Shown here: piece by piece, positions 9,637 through 18,393 of the stretch
Numbering within the stretch: the stretch's first letter is position 1
How the letters are laid out: every line of letters begins with the position of its first letter
Assembly (NCBI RefSeq): GCF_002831565.1
Contig: NZ_CP025096.1
Span: forward strand, 8,242,468 to 8,306,467
Direction of reading: 5' to 3'
DNA from: Spirosoma pollinicola
GTDB taxonomy: Bacteria > Bacteroidota > Bacteroidia > Cytophagales > Spirosomataceae
DNA length: 64,000 nt
Position numbers and translations under genes: made by a program
Notes under the pieces: model-generated
The model's input: only the letters and a program-made list of their open reading frames with translations
Told to the model about the DNA's origin: nothing
Database searches by the model: none

Positions 9637-9672
9637 ATGATAACCGATACCCGTTCAAGGATCGGTTATCAT
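9637..9672. promoter_or_regulatory. perfect 12-bp inverted repeat between SDR and AraC genes
   Basis: ATGATAACCGAT at 9637-9648 is repeated in inverse orientation at 9661-9672 with a 12-nt spacer. It sits about 18 bp before the start of the AraC gene and about 48 bp after the SDR stop. No T-run follows the hairpin on the minus strand, so an operator is as likely as a terminator. Confidence 0.55.
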
Positions 9673-9719
9673 GGCTGCATTATTAAGTCATTTTCCTGGT
9701 TTCGGGTTCCTTGCCCGGA

Positions 9720-10592
9720 CTAGCCCTGCGCGGAGTTGGAAACGTCTGCCCAAGCTTCCCAAGTCGCCAGACGCTCCGTATAGGCGGCACGCACCGAAGG
9801 TAAATTATGGCTACCCAGAAAGAACCGTAAAGGGGGGGTTGGGGCATCAACTACCTGGAAAAGCGCTTTCGGGGTTGCATTGGGATCACCCCGTTCCTGG
9901 GTTTTTAAACTATCGACAAACCCGGCCTTAAAGTCAGTGTAAATGTCGAGGCCAGGCGAGAACTTCAGCGATTCGGGACTTCCAAACTCGGTAGCATAGG
10001 CACCCGGTTCAATGATGGTTACATGAATACCAAATAGTTTAACCTCGGCGGCTAAGCTTTCGTGGATGGCCTCGAAGGCCCATTTTGACGAACAGTAGTA
10101 GCCGATCACGGGTAAGGTGACATGGCCCAGGTTGCTCGATGTACCCAGGATGTGACCGCTCCCCTGCTTTCTGAGTAAGGGTAAGGCCGCCTGAATAACC
10201 GAGACTGAGCCAATGACATTGGTTTCGTACAGGGCACGGATATCATCCGTGCTGGCTTCCTCAATGGTGCCAACCAGTGAATAGCCGGCGTTGTTAAACA
10301 CAATATCAAGCCTACCGAAGTGAGCGTGTGCCTGTTCTACGGCCGTTTTTACCTGTTCGGGCCGGGTCACATCAAGCGCCAGGGTGAGCACATTTTCGCC
10401 ATATTTTTCGTTGAGGTCGGCAATGCTTTCTAGGGTACGTGCGGTCGCTGCCACCTGGTCACCTCGCTTCAGGGCAGCCTCGGTCCAAACGCGACCAAAT
10501 CCACGGGAAGTGCCCGTGATGAACCAGACCTTAGGAGTAGTTACCGAACCTGGCGCAGCCTGAACGCCTGCATTTTCTTTCTGTTGTATCAT
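9720..10592 (-). CDS. classical short-chain dehydrogenase/reductase
   Basis: A 290-residue SDR with every landmark in place: cofactor loop ITGTSRGFGR near residues 26-35, NNAGYS near 103, and the catalytic tyrosine-lysine pair in YYCSSKWAFEA near 171. The first 20 residues, rich in Gln, Ala and Gly, precede the Rossmann fold and have no signal peptide. The family oxidises or reduces hydroxyl/keto groups with NAD(P)(H) in the cytoplasm. It is the first gene of an SDR-AraC pair and probably defines that transcript. The substrate is unknown. Confidence 0.9.
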   Translation of the reverse strand: MIQQKENAGVQAAPGSVTTPKVWFITGTSRGFGRVWTEAALKRGDQVAATARTLESIADLNEKYGENVLTLALDVTRPEQVKTAVEQAHAHFGRLDIVFNNAGYSLVGTIEEASTDDIRALYETNVIGSVSVIQAALPLLRKQGSGHILGTSSNLGHVTLPVIGYYCSSKWAFEAIHESLAAEVKLFGIHVTIIEPGAYATEFGSPESLKFSPGLDIYTDFKAGFVDSLKTQERGDPNATPKALFQVVDAPTPPLRFFLGSHNLPSVRAAYTERLATWEAWADVSNSAQG

Positions 10593-10868
10593 GATAGCCT
10601 GATAGTTAATGGTAAGTCAAAGGTCAGGCTATACGATTTGCTATCGGTAGTCTAACTGAGGGAATTTGTAGTCGAAATGAGAAAAAGTTGGCAACGTCAA
10701 AAGAAAGCGCAGCCATTGCAGTCCAGTAGTTGTTTGGCGATGTCGAACCAATTCTATTTGAACAACCAATTTCATGGTTTTCTCGGCCCCACAGCCATTG
10801 GTCTAAGCCCTGACCAACGGCTGCGGGCTGTTCCTGTCGGCAAAACCACTTCTCTCTGCGGCACCGAA

Positions 10869-11280
10869 CTACTTTAGCTGTTTGAAAAAAGTGACTCTAT
10901 TTCTGCCCGGGTTGCCAATCGCACTCGTTGTCGTTCCTAAGCACGGTGGCCAGCACCCATACATCGCCTGTTGCACGAATTCGCGCAGTACCTCGACTGG
11001 GTTTTGCGCGTCTGCCGGGTCGATGGGTTCGATCAGCACGTCGATAATACCGTTACAGCCTAAGCCCACGCCGAAACTGTTGGCGTCATCGTCCATCGTG
11101 TCATATGTAACGACAACCGGCGAACCGTCGCGCATGACCTGCCGGGCCCGGCGCAGGGCGTCGCCTTCCAGACAACCGCTACTGATGGCACCTTCCCGGC
11201 GGCCATCGTCGGTGATGAGCATCCGGTCACCAGGTCGGCGGTAGGAGGAGCCTTCGGCCCGAACTACGGTAGCTAAGGCG
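10869..11280 (-). pseudogene. decayed xdhC/paoD-like maturation gene fragment
   Basis: From about 11280 a minus-strand frame reads ATVVRAEGSSYRRPGDRM, then GAISSGCLEGDALRRARQV, typical of the N-terminal half of XdhC/CoxI proteins that insert molybdenum cofactor into xanthine-oxidase-family enzymes. After EFVQQA a frame change is needed to continue into DVWVLATVLRNDNECDW. The second half of the protein is absent and a stop lies just before the first recognisable residues. Its place downstream of the PaoABC-type genes fits a former paoD. It cannot encode a working chaperone as it stands. Confidence 0.75.
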
Positions 11281-11558
11281 GCTTAGCGCTGAGTGAAGTC
11301 GACTTAGTTAGCCTGTCCAGAATACACGTGATTTCTTTCTTGGTGGATAAAACCCCACGTGTGAAAGGATTTTATATTACTACTATTCTTGTGGTCATTG
11401 AGCCTGAGCCAATACGCCTACTTGTAAATGCTCAAAGCATGTGGTCTTCACGATCCAGCTCGACAGGTTGTAAAAACCGGTAGAGTAGCCTGAAAGGTTA
11501 ACAAGTAAAAGAACAATCCTGAGCTTTGTTAATCAAGACCTTGTATAAACAATCATTG
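11281..11558. other. gap between xdhC remnant and molybdenum subunit gene
   Basis: No coding frame with support. It could contain the 3' untranslated end of the molybdenum enzyme operon, but no clear terminator hairpin was found. Confidence 0.3.
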
Positions 11559-13841
11559 TTACAAAAGCTTATCCAGCGTCATCGGTAAGCTACGTACCCG
11601 TTTGCCAACGGCATTGAATGCTGCATTGGCAATGGCGGACGCCACACCCACGCCACCAATTTCTCCAACACCCCTTGCGCCGATTGGGGAAACATGCAGG
11701 TCGGGTTTATTGATGAAATGCACGTCGATGTCTGGGATATCCAATTGGACAGGAACATGATAGTCCGCCAGACTCCTCGTGACAGGATTGCCAAACCGAT
11801 TGTCAAAGAGCGTTTCTTCCATCAGCGCCTGACCAATGTGGTAGATTACGCTGCCCATTACCTGCGAACGTGCGGTTTTCTCATTCATGATGCGGCCTAC
11901 ATCCTGTACGCTGGTAAAGCGCTTTACTTTTATCGTACCAAAATCCTCGTCGATCCATACTTCGGCAAATTGTGCTCCGAACGAATAGAAAGAATACTTT
12001 TTATCATCATCGTTGGCATCTGCTGAAAAATTGGTAATCATACAGGGCGGAGATTTTGGTCCGAGTCCCATATCACCAATCGGTTTGGTTCCTACGCATG
12101 CTTCGATGGCATCCCGGTTGGCGCGACGTAAAATGGTTGTGAAGCTATCCGCCACTCCTGGATCATCTTTCAAAAAAAACGTTCCACCGCCGAATCCAAT
12201 GGCCTCCACACTTTTCCCGTGTAAAGCCGATTTGCTATCGTTGATCGCCAATTGCATCAGTTCATTTCGCACTTGTTCTGCCGCAGCCATCACCGCTGGC
12301 ATCACGCTTGCCACCGTTTGCGAACCCGCAGCAGGCGGGCAGGGGGGCAAATTAGAGTCGCCTATTTCAACATTGATCGATTCGACGGGTATTCTAAGTG
12401 TATCAGCAGCGGTCTGCGCAATAATGGTATAGGTACCTGTGCCTATGTCCTGAGTGGCGCTCATGACCTTTAATTTCCCATCCTGGGTTAGTCGTACTTT
12501 TGCCGTAGCGACACTCCGGTGGGCTGGATATATAGCGGAGGCCATACCGTAGCCTACAAAATAGTTGCCCTGACGATTCTGGCGAGGCTGCAACTTTCGC
12601 CGGTTCCAGCCAAAGGCCTCTGCGCCAATGCGATAACAGTCCAGCAAGTATTTCGCTGAAAACGGAAGCTTTTCCACTTGATCCGTTGCCGTGTAGTTAA
12701 GAATTCGAAATTGAATCGGATCCATACCGAGTTTGTAAGCCATTTCGTCCATGGCTGATTCGATCGCAAAACTTCCTGATGAGAAGCCTGGTCCCCGCAT
12801 CTGGGTCGGTGCACCGATATTAAGTTTAGTAATCGCATTGGTTGCCTCTATTGCCGGTGCTTTGTATAAAACTTTACTGGGAGAAGCGCTTGCCTCAAAT
12901 ACCTGCGTAAGGTTATTGAAGGTAGTAACCTGATGACGAATGACGGTCAGCCTGCCTCCAGTATCCGTTCCAAGAGCCACCTTCTGGATCGTTGACGCCC
13001 GACGGCCTACGGTGGTCTGCATCATCTGACGAGTAGTAACAAATTTTACCGGACGCTGCACGGCCCTGGCACTCATCACGGCAAATAAAAGCTCAGGCCA
13101 ACCCAGTTTACAGCCAAATCCGCCACCCAGGTAGGGCGACAGCACGCGAACGTTTTCAGGCTTAAGATCAAATATAAAAGACAAGGTTTTTTGTGTGAAC
13201 AAGATGCCCTGCGTGCCGTGATAAACTGTTAAACGATCACTCCCTTCCCATACCGCAATGGTCGCGTGGGTTTCCATGGGATGATGGTTCTCGATAGAGG
13301 TGGTGTAAGTAGCCTCTATACGGTGGGGCGAACTGGCTAGTGGTGCAGCCGCTTTCCCTTCATTAAGTTGCGCCGGCCCGCCTTCGCCCGTCATTTTGGG
13401 TAATACGGCGGTTGCTGCGGCTTTCTTCAGATCTGTAACGGGAGTCTGCCTGGAGTAGCGTATCTGAACCAACCTGGCAGCGCTGCGGGCTTGCTCATAG
13501 GTTTCAGCGACCACCATTCCTATTATTTGCCCATAGTACTCAATTTTATTATCCTGGAGTGGTAATAAAAACTCGGATAGGCTTCCACCGGATTTGAAAA
13601 GATCCATTGGCTCAAACTTCTTAAGGCGCGCCATATTCTGGTGGGTGAGCACGGTAATAACACCGGCGCTTTTTAGCGCTGCTGTAGTATCTATCTTCGT
13701 GATCGTGCCTTTGGCAATGGTGGCTTGTACCGCAAAAGCATAGGCCATATTCGGTTGATTGAACTCGGCGGCATATTGTGCCATACCCGATATTTTCAGC
13801 TTGCCCTCAATTCGGCTAAGCGGTTTGCCAATTTCGGTCAT
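11559..13841 (-). CDS. paoC: aldehyde oxidoreductase molybdenum-binding subunit (xanthine oxidase family)
   Basis: A 760-residue large subunit resembling PaoC/YagR. The N-terminal hammerhead domain (about 10-130) begins GKPLSRIEGKLKISGMAQYA. The cofactor-binding core has GGGFGCKLGWPELLFA near 240 and PTQMRGPGFSSGSFAIES near 350. The C-terminal GARGVGEIGGVG near 725 holds the catalytic glutamate that activates the Mo-bound hydroxyl. With the FAD and 2Fe-2S subunits encoded upstream it should form an aldehyde-oxidising heterotrimer. No signal peptide is visible, but the 2Fe-2S partner carries a Tat signal, so folded co-export to the periplasm is expected, as for E. coli PaoABC (inference). Confidence 0.93.
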   Translation of the reverse strand: MTEIGKPLSRIEGKLKISGMAQYAAEFNQPNMAYAFAVQATIAKGTITKIDTTAALKSAGVITVLTHQNMARLKKFEPMDLFKSGGSLSEFLLPLQDNKIEYYGQIIGMVVAETYEQARSAARLVQIRYSRQTPVTDLKKAAATAVLPKMTGEGGPAQLNEGKAAAPLASSPHRIEATYTTSIENHHPMETHATIAVWEGSDRLTVYHGTQGILFTQKTLSFIFDLKPENVRVLSPYLGGGFGCKLGWPELLFAVMSARAVQRPVKFVTTRQMMQTTVGRRASTIQKVALGTDTGGRLTVIRHQVTTFNNLTQVFEASASPSKVLYKAPAIEATNAITKLNIGAPTQMRGPGFSSGSFAIESAMDEMAYKLGMDPIQFRILNYTATDQVEKLPFSAKYLLDCYRIGAEAFGWNRRKLQPRQNRQGNYFVGYGMASAIYPAHRSVATAKVRLTQDGKLKVMSATQDIGTGTYTIIAQTAADTLRIPVESINVEIGDSNLPPCPPAAGSQTVASVMPAVMAAAEQVRNELMQLAINDSKSALHGKSVEAIGFGGGTFFLKDDPGVADSFTTILRRANRDAIEACVGTKPIGDMGLGPKSPPCMITNFSADANDDDKKYSFYSFGAQFAEVWIDEDFGTIKVKRFTSVQDVGRIMNEKTARSQVMGSVIYHIGQALMEETLFDNRFGNPVTRSLADYHVPVQLDIPDIDVHFINKPDLHVSPIGARGVGEIGGVGVASAIANAAFNAVGKRVRSLPMTLDKLL

Positions 13842-13873
13842 ATCAATGTGTTGATAAGGGTTTTACGTACGGG

Positions 13874-14860
13874 TTAGCTATTCTCGCTGAGGGCACTACT
13901 CAAGGCCCGATAAATTGCATTCGACCCTAACTTGACTTTAAACGCATTGTGCAATAGGGGCTTGGCCGCGGCCATCTCACGAGTGGCCGCCTGTTTGAAA
14001 TTGGCCTCGGTGGGGGCTTTTCCAACCAGAAAATTTTCTGCCGTAGTAGCCCGCCAGGACTTGTGTGCTACACCGCCCATGGCAATACGCACAGACTTGA
14101 TAGAAGCGTTGTTTATCTCCAGGGCAGCAGCAACGGACACCAGCGCGAACGCATAACTACTACGATCACGAAGCTTAAGATAGGAGCAATGGGCCGCGAA
14201 GTTGTTGGTCGGAATGTCAATAGCTGTGATCAGTTCACCTGGCATCAGAGTGTTGTCCTTTTCCGGATGGGTACCGGGCAGCCGATGGTACTCCAAAAAC
14301 GGAATAGAACGTTCTCCGGTCGTTCCCAACACCTTTACCCGAGCATCCAGTGCCGCCAGGGCGATGCACATATCGGAAGGATGAACGGCCACACAGCTAT
14401 TGCTCCAGCCGAAAATGGCGTGCATCCGGTTGATGCCCTCCAAAGCTCCGCAGCCACTGCCCTGTTCACGTTTGTTGCACGGCATAGCCGTATCATAAAA
14501 GTAGGAACAGCGCGTCCGTTGATTCAGATTGCCACCATTGGTAGCCATGTTACGGATTTGAGCGGAAGCTCCGGCCAGAATCGCCTGCGTGAGCAGAGGA
14601 AAACGTTGACGTATCAGGGGATGATTGGCGGTATCCGAATTGTAAGCCATGGCCCCGATGGTCACGCCACCGGCTGTCTCTTCAATATTTGTATAGGGTA
14701 ATCCGACGACACTCATTACTTTGGTTGGCCGTTCGACATCTTCCTTCATTAAGTCAACAAGATTGGTGCCTCCGGCCAGGAACTTTGTGCCAGCATCCGA
14801 TGCGGCTGCCTGCGAAGCACCAACCGCATCGGATGCGGTAGAAAAAATAAAAGGTCTCAT
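13874..14860 (-). CDS. paoB: aldehyde oxidoreductase FAD-binding subunit with 4Fe-4S cysteines
   Basis: A 328-residue CO-dehydrogenase-type flavoprotein. FAD-binding segments are KFLAGGTNLVDLMKED near 27 and ATNGGNLNQRTRCSYFYD near 108. The latter runs into MPCNKREQGSGCGALEG, the cysteine-rich insertion that in PaoB binds an extra 4Fe-4S cluster. A C-terminal CO_deh_flav_C domain covers about 225-325. It passes electrons from the iron-sulphur subunit to FAD. It lies 32 bp from the Mo-subunit gene in the same operon, in the order small, medium, large, as in paoABC. Confidence 0.92.
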   Translation of the reverse strand: MRPFIFSTASDAVGASQAAASDAGTKFLAGGTNLVDLMKEDVERPTKVMSVVGLPYTNIEETAGGVTIGAMAYNSDTANHPLIRQRFPLLTQAILAGASAQIRNMATNGGNLNQRTRCSYFYDTAMPCNKREQGSGCGALEGINRMHAIFGWSNSCVAVHPSDMCIALAALDARVKVLGTTGERSIPFLEYHRLPGTHPEKDNTLMPGELITAIDIPTNNFAAHCSYLKLRDRSSYAFALVSVAAALEINNASIKSVRIAMGGVAHKSWRATTAENFLVGKAPTEANFKQAATREMAAAKPLLHNAFKVKLGSNAIYRALSSALSENS

Positions 14861-14994
14861 CGATTTTTGATGGTTTATGGTTTAGGATGGTAAGTTCTTC
14901 GGGCCGTTGACAAGTAGTCACTAAGCCTTTACCATCATTGATAATCTATTTCTAAAACTCAAGCCGCAGGTGTACTAAAAATGTACTGATTTTC

Positions 14995-15783
14995 TTACTG
15001 TAGCCGCCAATTCTGGGAAACGTCATGACCGGTGTGGACCTCCGTTATGGCAGCTAATATGTTCGGATAAGCACTGCAGCGACAGATGTTTCCTGACATG
15101 CGTTCACGGATTTCATCATCGGAAAGCTGAAGGTTTTTGCTGATCGTGCGTACATCAGCCGTCAGGTAGCTTGCTTCGCCGGCCTTGGCTTCATTCATAA
15201 GGGCCACGGCGGAACAAATTTGTCCGGGTGTGCAGTAGCCACACTGAAAGCCGTCGTGTTTAAGAAAGGAGGCCTGCATGGGATGTAAATCGTCCCCTTT
15301 AGCAAGCCCTTCAATTGTAGTTACTTCTTTGCCTTCACAGGTGGCGGCAAGCGTAAGGCAACTTAACACCCTCCGGTCGTTTACTAGTACCGTGCAGGTA
15401 CCGCACTGACCATGGTCGCACCCTTTTTTGGAGCCAGTAAGCCCAAGACGTTCACGCAACGAATCTAATAATGTCATTCGGCTGTCTACATCCAGGCTCT
15501 TCCTGACACCGTTGATCCTCATCGAAACCTTCACGGCATTTTCCAGGCTGGCAGGGCTAACAGGTACCTGGTCAACCAGCGGTTGGGCGAGCAAGTTGTG
15601 TGCATCAACCAGTTGCAGCGTCAGAAATCCACCCCCTGTAATAGCGAGCAGTTTCAGAAAGTGCCGACGCTTAATACCGGTTGATTGGATCTCGGGTAAC
15701 TCTTCGGGCATGTGTTTTGAAAAAAGCTCCCTTTCTTCGTCGGTAAGTTCCGACTTGCTTGTTTCTTCGTGCAGGCTATCCAT
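14995..15783 (-). CDS. paoA: aldehyde oxidoreductase 2Fe-2S subunit with Tat signal
   Basis: A 262-residue small subunit. An acidic N-terminus is followed by KRRHFLKLLAITGGGFLTL at about 38-56, a twin-arginine signal. Ferredoxin-like cysteines follow in KKGCDHGQCGTCTVLVNDRR and LSCLTLA (first 2Fe-2S), then GFQCGYCTPGQ and GNICRCSAYP (second 2Fe-2S). It transfers electrons between molybdenum and FAD. The Tat signal implies that the assembled complex is exported. It is the first gene of the three-gene operon; a 135-bp gap separates it from the FAD subunit gene. Confidence 0.92.
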   Translation of the reverse strand: MDSLHEETSKSELTDEERELFSKHMPEELPEIQSTGIKRRHFLKLLAITGGGFLTLQLVDAHNLLAQPLVDQVPVSPASLENAVKVSMRINGVRKSLDVDSRMTLLDSLRERLGLTGSKKGCDHGQCGTCTVLVNDRRVLSCLTLAATCEGKEVTTIEGLAKGDDLHPMQASFLKHDGFQCGYCTPGQICSAVALMNEAKAGEASYLTADVRTISKNLQLSDDEIRERMSGNICRCSAYPNILAAITEVHTGHDVSQNWRLQ

Positions 15784-15910
15784 TCGTGTCGGTCAAATAA
15801 GTAATTAAAAGGACTACCTCAGTTTCTTGTTTTGCGTTTTATTTACCGATACAAGATAGGAGACAACCGAATGAATAGGTTTATGTAAATCAAACAATAG
15901 ATTATCCAAA

Positions 15911-16229
15911 TCAAACCATATCACCTTTCCTGAAATTCATGGGGGTTATGCCAAAATACTTTTTAAAGAGTTTATTAAAGTGCGTTACTTGTGAATAGCC
16001 TAACGTATAAGCGACTTCGGAAACAGTCCAGGAGGTTTCAATCAGCAGGATTTTTGCTTCCTGCAATGTTCGTTCAATGATTTGCTGTGATGTTGTTTTA
16101 TTCGAAGTTTTCTTCAGTGCCCTGTTTAAATGATTAATATGAATATTCAACTGACTGGCATAATCAGAGGCTAAGCGAAGCGGGAAAGATCTCGATATAT
16201 AATCGATTGGAAACTGACGTTCTAAAAGC
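15911..16229 (-). pseudogene. AraC-family regulator, 3' part only, cut by an IS
   Basis: The frame reads in from the IS boundary with LLERQFPIDYISRSFPLRL and continues into a complete AraC DNA-binding half (LLIETSWTVSEVAYTLGYSQ, then FNKLFKKYFGITP). An IS3-family element at 16230-17781 replaces the N-terminal sensing half. I could not recognise the missing half beyond the other IS end, so adjacent sequence may also have been lost. It lies divergent of nothing and just upstream of the paoABC operon, so it was probably its regulator (inference). Confidence 0.75.
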
Positions 16230-16325
16230 TGTACGTCGTCAAGTAAAAGTGGACAAAGGGGGTGAAAATGAGAAGAGACAATTCAGTAATCGCACCGGCG
16301 ACCCGGTTGTTTCACTCAAATCACC

Positions 16326-16739
16326 TTGGTTATGTCTAATTCAACCAAAAAATCGCCTAGCCAATCCAAAACGGCTCAATCGACCTCATCTTCCCCAGAG
16401 CGCAAACCAGCGCTATCTATTATTAAAGACATTCAGCGTCAAACTCGTCGGCAGTATACCGCTGAAGAAAAAATTCGTATTGTCCTGGAAGGCCTGCAAG
16501 GCGAGCAGTCAGTAGCCGAGATCTGTCGGCGAGAAGGCCTCAATGCCAACATTTATTACCGCTGGAGTAAGGAGTTCTTAGAAGCGGGTAAAAAGCGATT
16601 AGCGGGTGATACCACCCGGGAAGCCACCGCTCCCGAAGTACAATCCATCAAGTCAGAAAATGAAGCCCTTAAACAACTAGTGGCCGAATTGAGCCTAGAG
16701 AATCGGGTATTAAAAAAAAGCCTTAAGGCCGACGACTAA
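16326..16739 (+). CDS. IS3-family transposase OrfA
   Basis: A 137-residue protein. After a Ser/Lys-rich leader comes a helix-turn-helix, RRQYTAEEKIRIVLEGLQGE through EICRREGLNANIYYRW, then a leucine-zipper-like coiled coil ending SLENRVLKKSLKAD. It supplies DNA binding for transposition. It is separated from OrfB by 13 bp. No slippery A-run was noted at the junction, so the two may be translated separately. Confidence 0.9.
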   Translation: MVMSNSTKKSPSQSKTAQSTSSSPERKPALSIIKDIQRQTRRQYTAEEKIRIVLEGLQGEQSVAEICRREGLNANIYYRWSKEFLEAGKKRLAGDTTREATAPEVQSIKSENEALKQLVAELSLENRVLKKSLKADD

Positions 16740-16752
16740 TCGCTACCATCAC

Positions 16753-17727
16753 ATGACCCAATCGGAGAAAATGGAGATCATCACCCTGGTGGAGCAGTCA
16801 CCATTGAGTGTGAAGGCTACGTTGGGCGAGTTAGGTATACATCGCTCGACGTTTTATCAGTGGTATAAACGGTACCTGACAGATGGTTACGATGGATTGG
16901 CCGATTACCCCTGTCGACGAACCAGTGCCTGGAATCAGCTGCCATTGGCTGAAAAGGGTCGTATTGTGGAGTTAGCTTTGGAACGGCCAGATCTTTCCAG
17001 TCGGGAATTAGCCTGCTATATTGTTGATAATGAGAGTTGGTTTGTCTCGGAATCAACGGTTTACCGTATTCTAAAAAGTCGGGGCTTAATTACAACTCCC
17101 GCTTACCGACTCATGGAAGCAGCCGACCAGTTCTATAATCCGACTACAGCCCCTAACCAGCTCTGGCAGACCGATTTCACGTACTTTAAGATCAAGAACT
17201 GGGGTTGGTATTACCTCTCGACGGTGCTGGATGACTACTCGCGCTACATCCTAGCTTGGGAACTATGCCCGGGTATGCAGGCTACGGATGTGGAGAGAAC
17301 AGTGCAGGCAGCTTTGCAAGCCAGTAGTTTGAAGGCTGGCCAGCGACCTCGCATGCTGTCGGACAATGGGTCGGCTTATGTGTCTGGGCATCTGAAGCAG
17401 TACCTGAAAGGAGAAAGCATTGAGCATACTCGTAGTGCGCCGTATCATCCCATGACGCAAGGCAAAATCGAGCGCTATCACCGGTCGATGAAAAATGTGC
17501 TGTTATTGGAGCACTACTATAGTCCCGATGAGTTGAGAGAACGCTTAACGGAGTGGGTAGACTATTACAATCATCAACGCTACCATGAATCACTCGAGAA
17601 TGTACGTCCCGCAGATGCGTACTGGGGTCGCCAAGATCAAATATTAGCTGAACGAAAAAAAATTAAGCAACGAACAATGGCCCAACGGCGGAAAAATCAT
17701 ATTTTCCAGCGTTTAGAAAGTACTTAA
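16753..17727 (+). CDS. IS3-family transposase OrfB (DDE integrase core)
   Basis: A 324-residue transposase with an N-terminal helix-turn-helix (LGELGIHRSTFYQWYKRY) and an rve integrase core. The acidic triad is visible: D in WQTDFTYFKIK, D in MLSDNGSAYV and E in GKIERYHRSMKN. The C-terminal YHESLENVRPADAY is typical of IS3-group enzymes. It appears intact, so the element may still be mobile. Confidence 0.92.
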   Translation: MTQSEKMEIITLVEQSPLSVKATLGELGIHRSTFYQWYKRYLTDGYDGLADYPCRRTSAWNQLPLAEKGRIVELALERPDLSSRELACYIVDNESWFVSESTVYRILKSRGLITTPAYRLMEAADQFYNPTTAPNQLWQTDFTYFKIKNWGWYYLSTVLDDYSRYILAWELCPGMQATDVERTVQAALQASSLKAGQRPRMLSDNGSAYVSGHLKQYLKGESIEHTRSAPYHPMTQGKIERYHRSMKNVLLLEHYYSPDELRERLTEWVDYYNHQRYHESLENVRPADAYWGRQDQILAERKKIKQRTMAQRRKNHIFQRLEST

Positions 17728-17880
17728 AAGTATCTCTTCTCTTTTCACCCGCAGCTGTCCACTTTTGGTTGACGACGTACACAAGTTGTACGCCACCGCG
17801 GTACTATCCGTAGCATACGACAGAAGAGGCATTACAACGGATCATTGCCTAATTGGGTCATTTAAAAAAGCCTCAGTGTT

Positions 17881-18192
17881 ATGAAATCAATAGCTGTTCT
17901 ATTCTTTCTGGTTAGCCTCCTAAGCTGTCATAAAAATCCAGTTGAACCTCAAGAAGTAGAAGCGATCATTCTGAAACATGAACCGGATGGCTATGTTTGT
18001 ACGGGAGGATATTTGATTCAAACCCAAACCAAGGAGACCTATTTAACTACTGACTTTGTGCTCTCTGCTCCATACGATGATTACACTACCCTTCATTATC
18101 CAGTCGCAGTAAGGCTTCGGTTTGAGCCTTATACGGCCAACAAATGCGGGGGCGCTCCTAGGATCAAAGTAGTTTCTATTCGAGCACAGTAA
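17881..18192 (+). CDS. small lipoprotein of unknown function
   Basis: A 103-residue protein with a signal peptide ending in the lipobox LLSCHK (Cys about 19). The mature part is about 85 residues of mixed beta character with two further cysteines (VCTGG, KCGG) that could form a disulfide. No family recognised. It begins 100 bp after the IS. Confidence 0.6.
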   Translation: MKSIAVLFFLVSLLSCHKNPVEPQEVEAIILKHEPDGYVCTGGYLIQTQTKETYLTTDFVLSAPYDDYTTLHYPVAVRLRFEPYTANKCGGAPRIKVVSIRAQ

Positions 18193-18393
18193 ATATTGAC
18201 TTATTTTAAGTAGGCCAAATTACGGAGAAACAACTTTTCTAATTTTATTCCCTTTTCATAATCCGATTTCTATAGTAGACCTAAAAAAATGCCATTGGTG
18301 ACATTCCATGCTATCAGTAGCATTTTGTAATTCAATTAGATACTTTCCAACTCTAAACTCAAGTTTAAGGTCTATTTTAGAAAAAGGAATTCT

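Larger units (their letters stand above)
16230..17781 (+). mobile_element. IS3-family insertion sequence, complete, about 1.55 kb
   Basis: The element is bounded by inverted repeats TGTACGTCGTCAAGTAAAAG (16230 on, 26 bp in all to 16255) and its inverse at 17756-17781, matching at 24 of 26 positions. It carries an OrfA and an OrfB in the usual order. No clear target-site duplication was found, although short AAGCT/AAGTT-like sequences flank the ends. A decayed relative with the same terminal repeat lies at 60905-61386. Confidence 0.88.

Noticed and set aside
14063..14701. A 212-codon open frame antisense to the FAD-binding subunit gene
   Set aside because: It lies wholly opposite a well-supported gene and shows no motif; it is a shadow of that gene's codon bias.
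17782..17880. Possible N-terminal half of the disrupted AraC gene beyond the IS
   Set aside because: The minus-strand frames here hold stops and no AraC-like residues, so I could not confirm continuity across the element.
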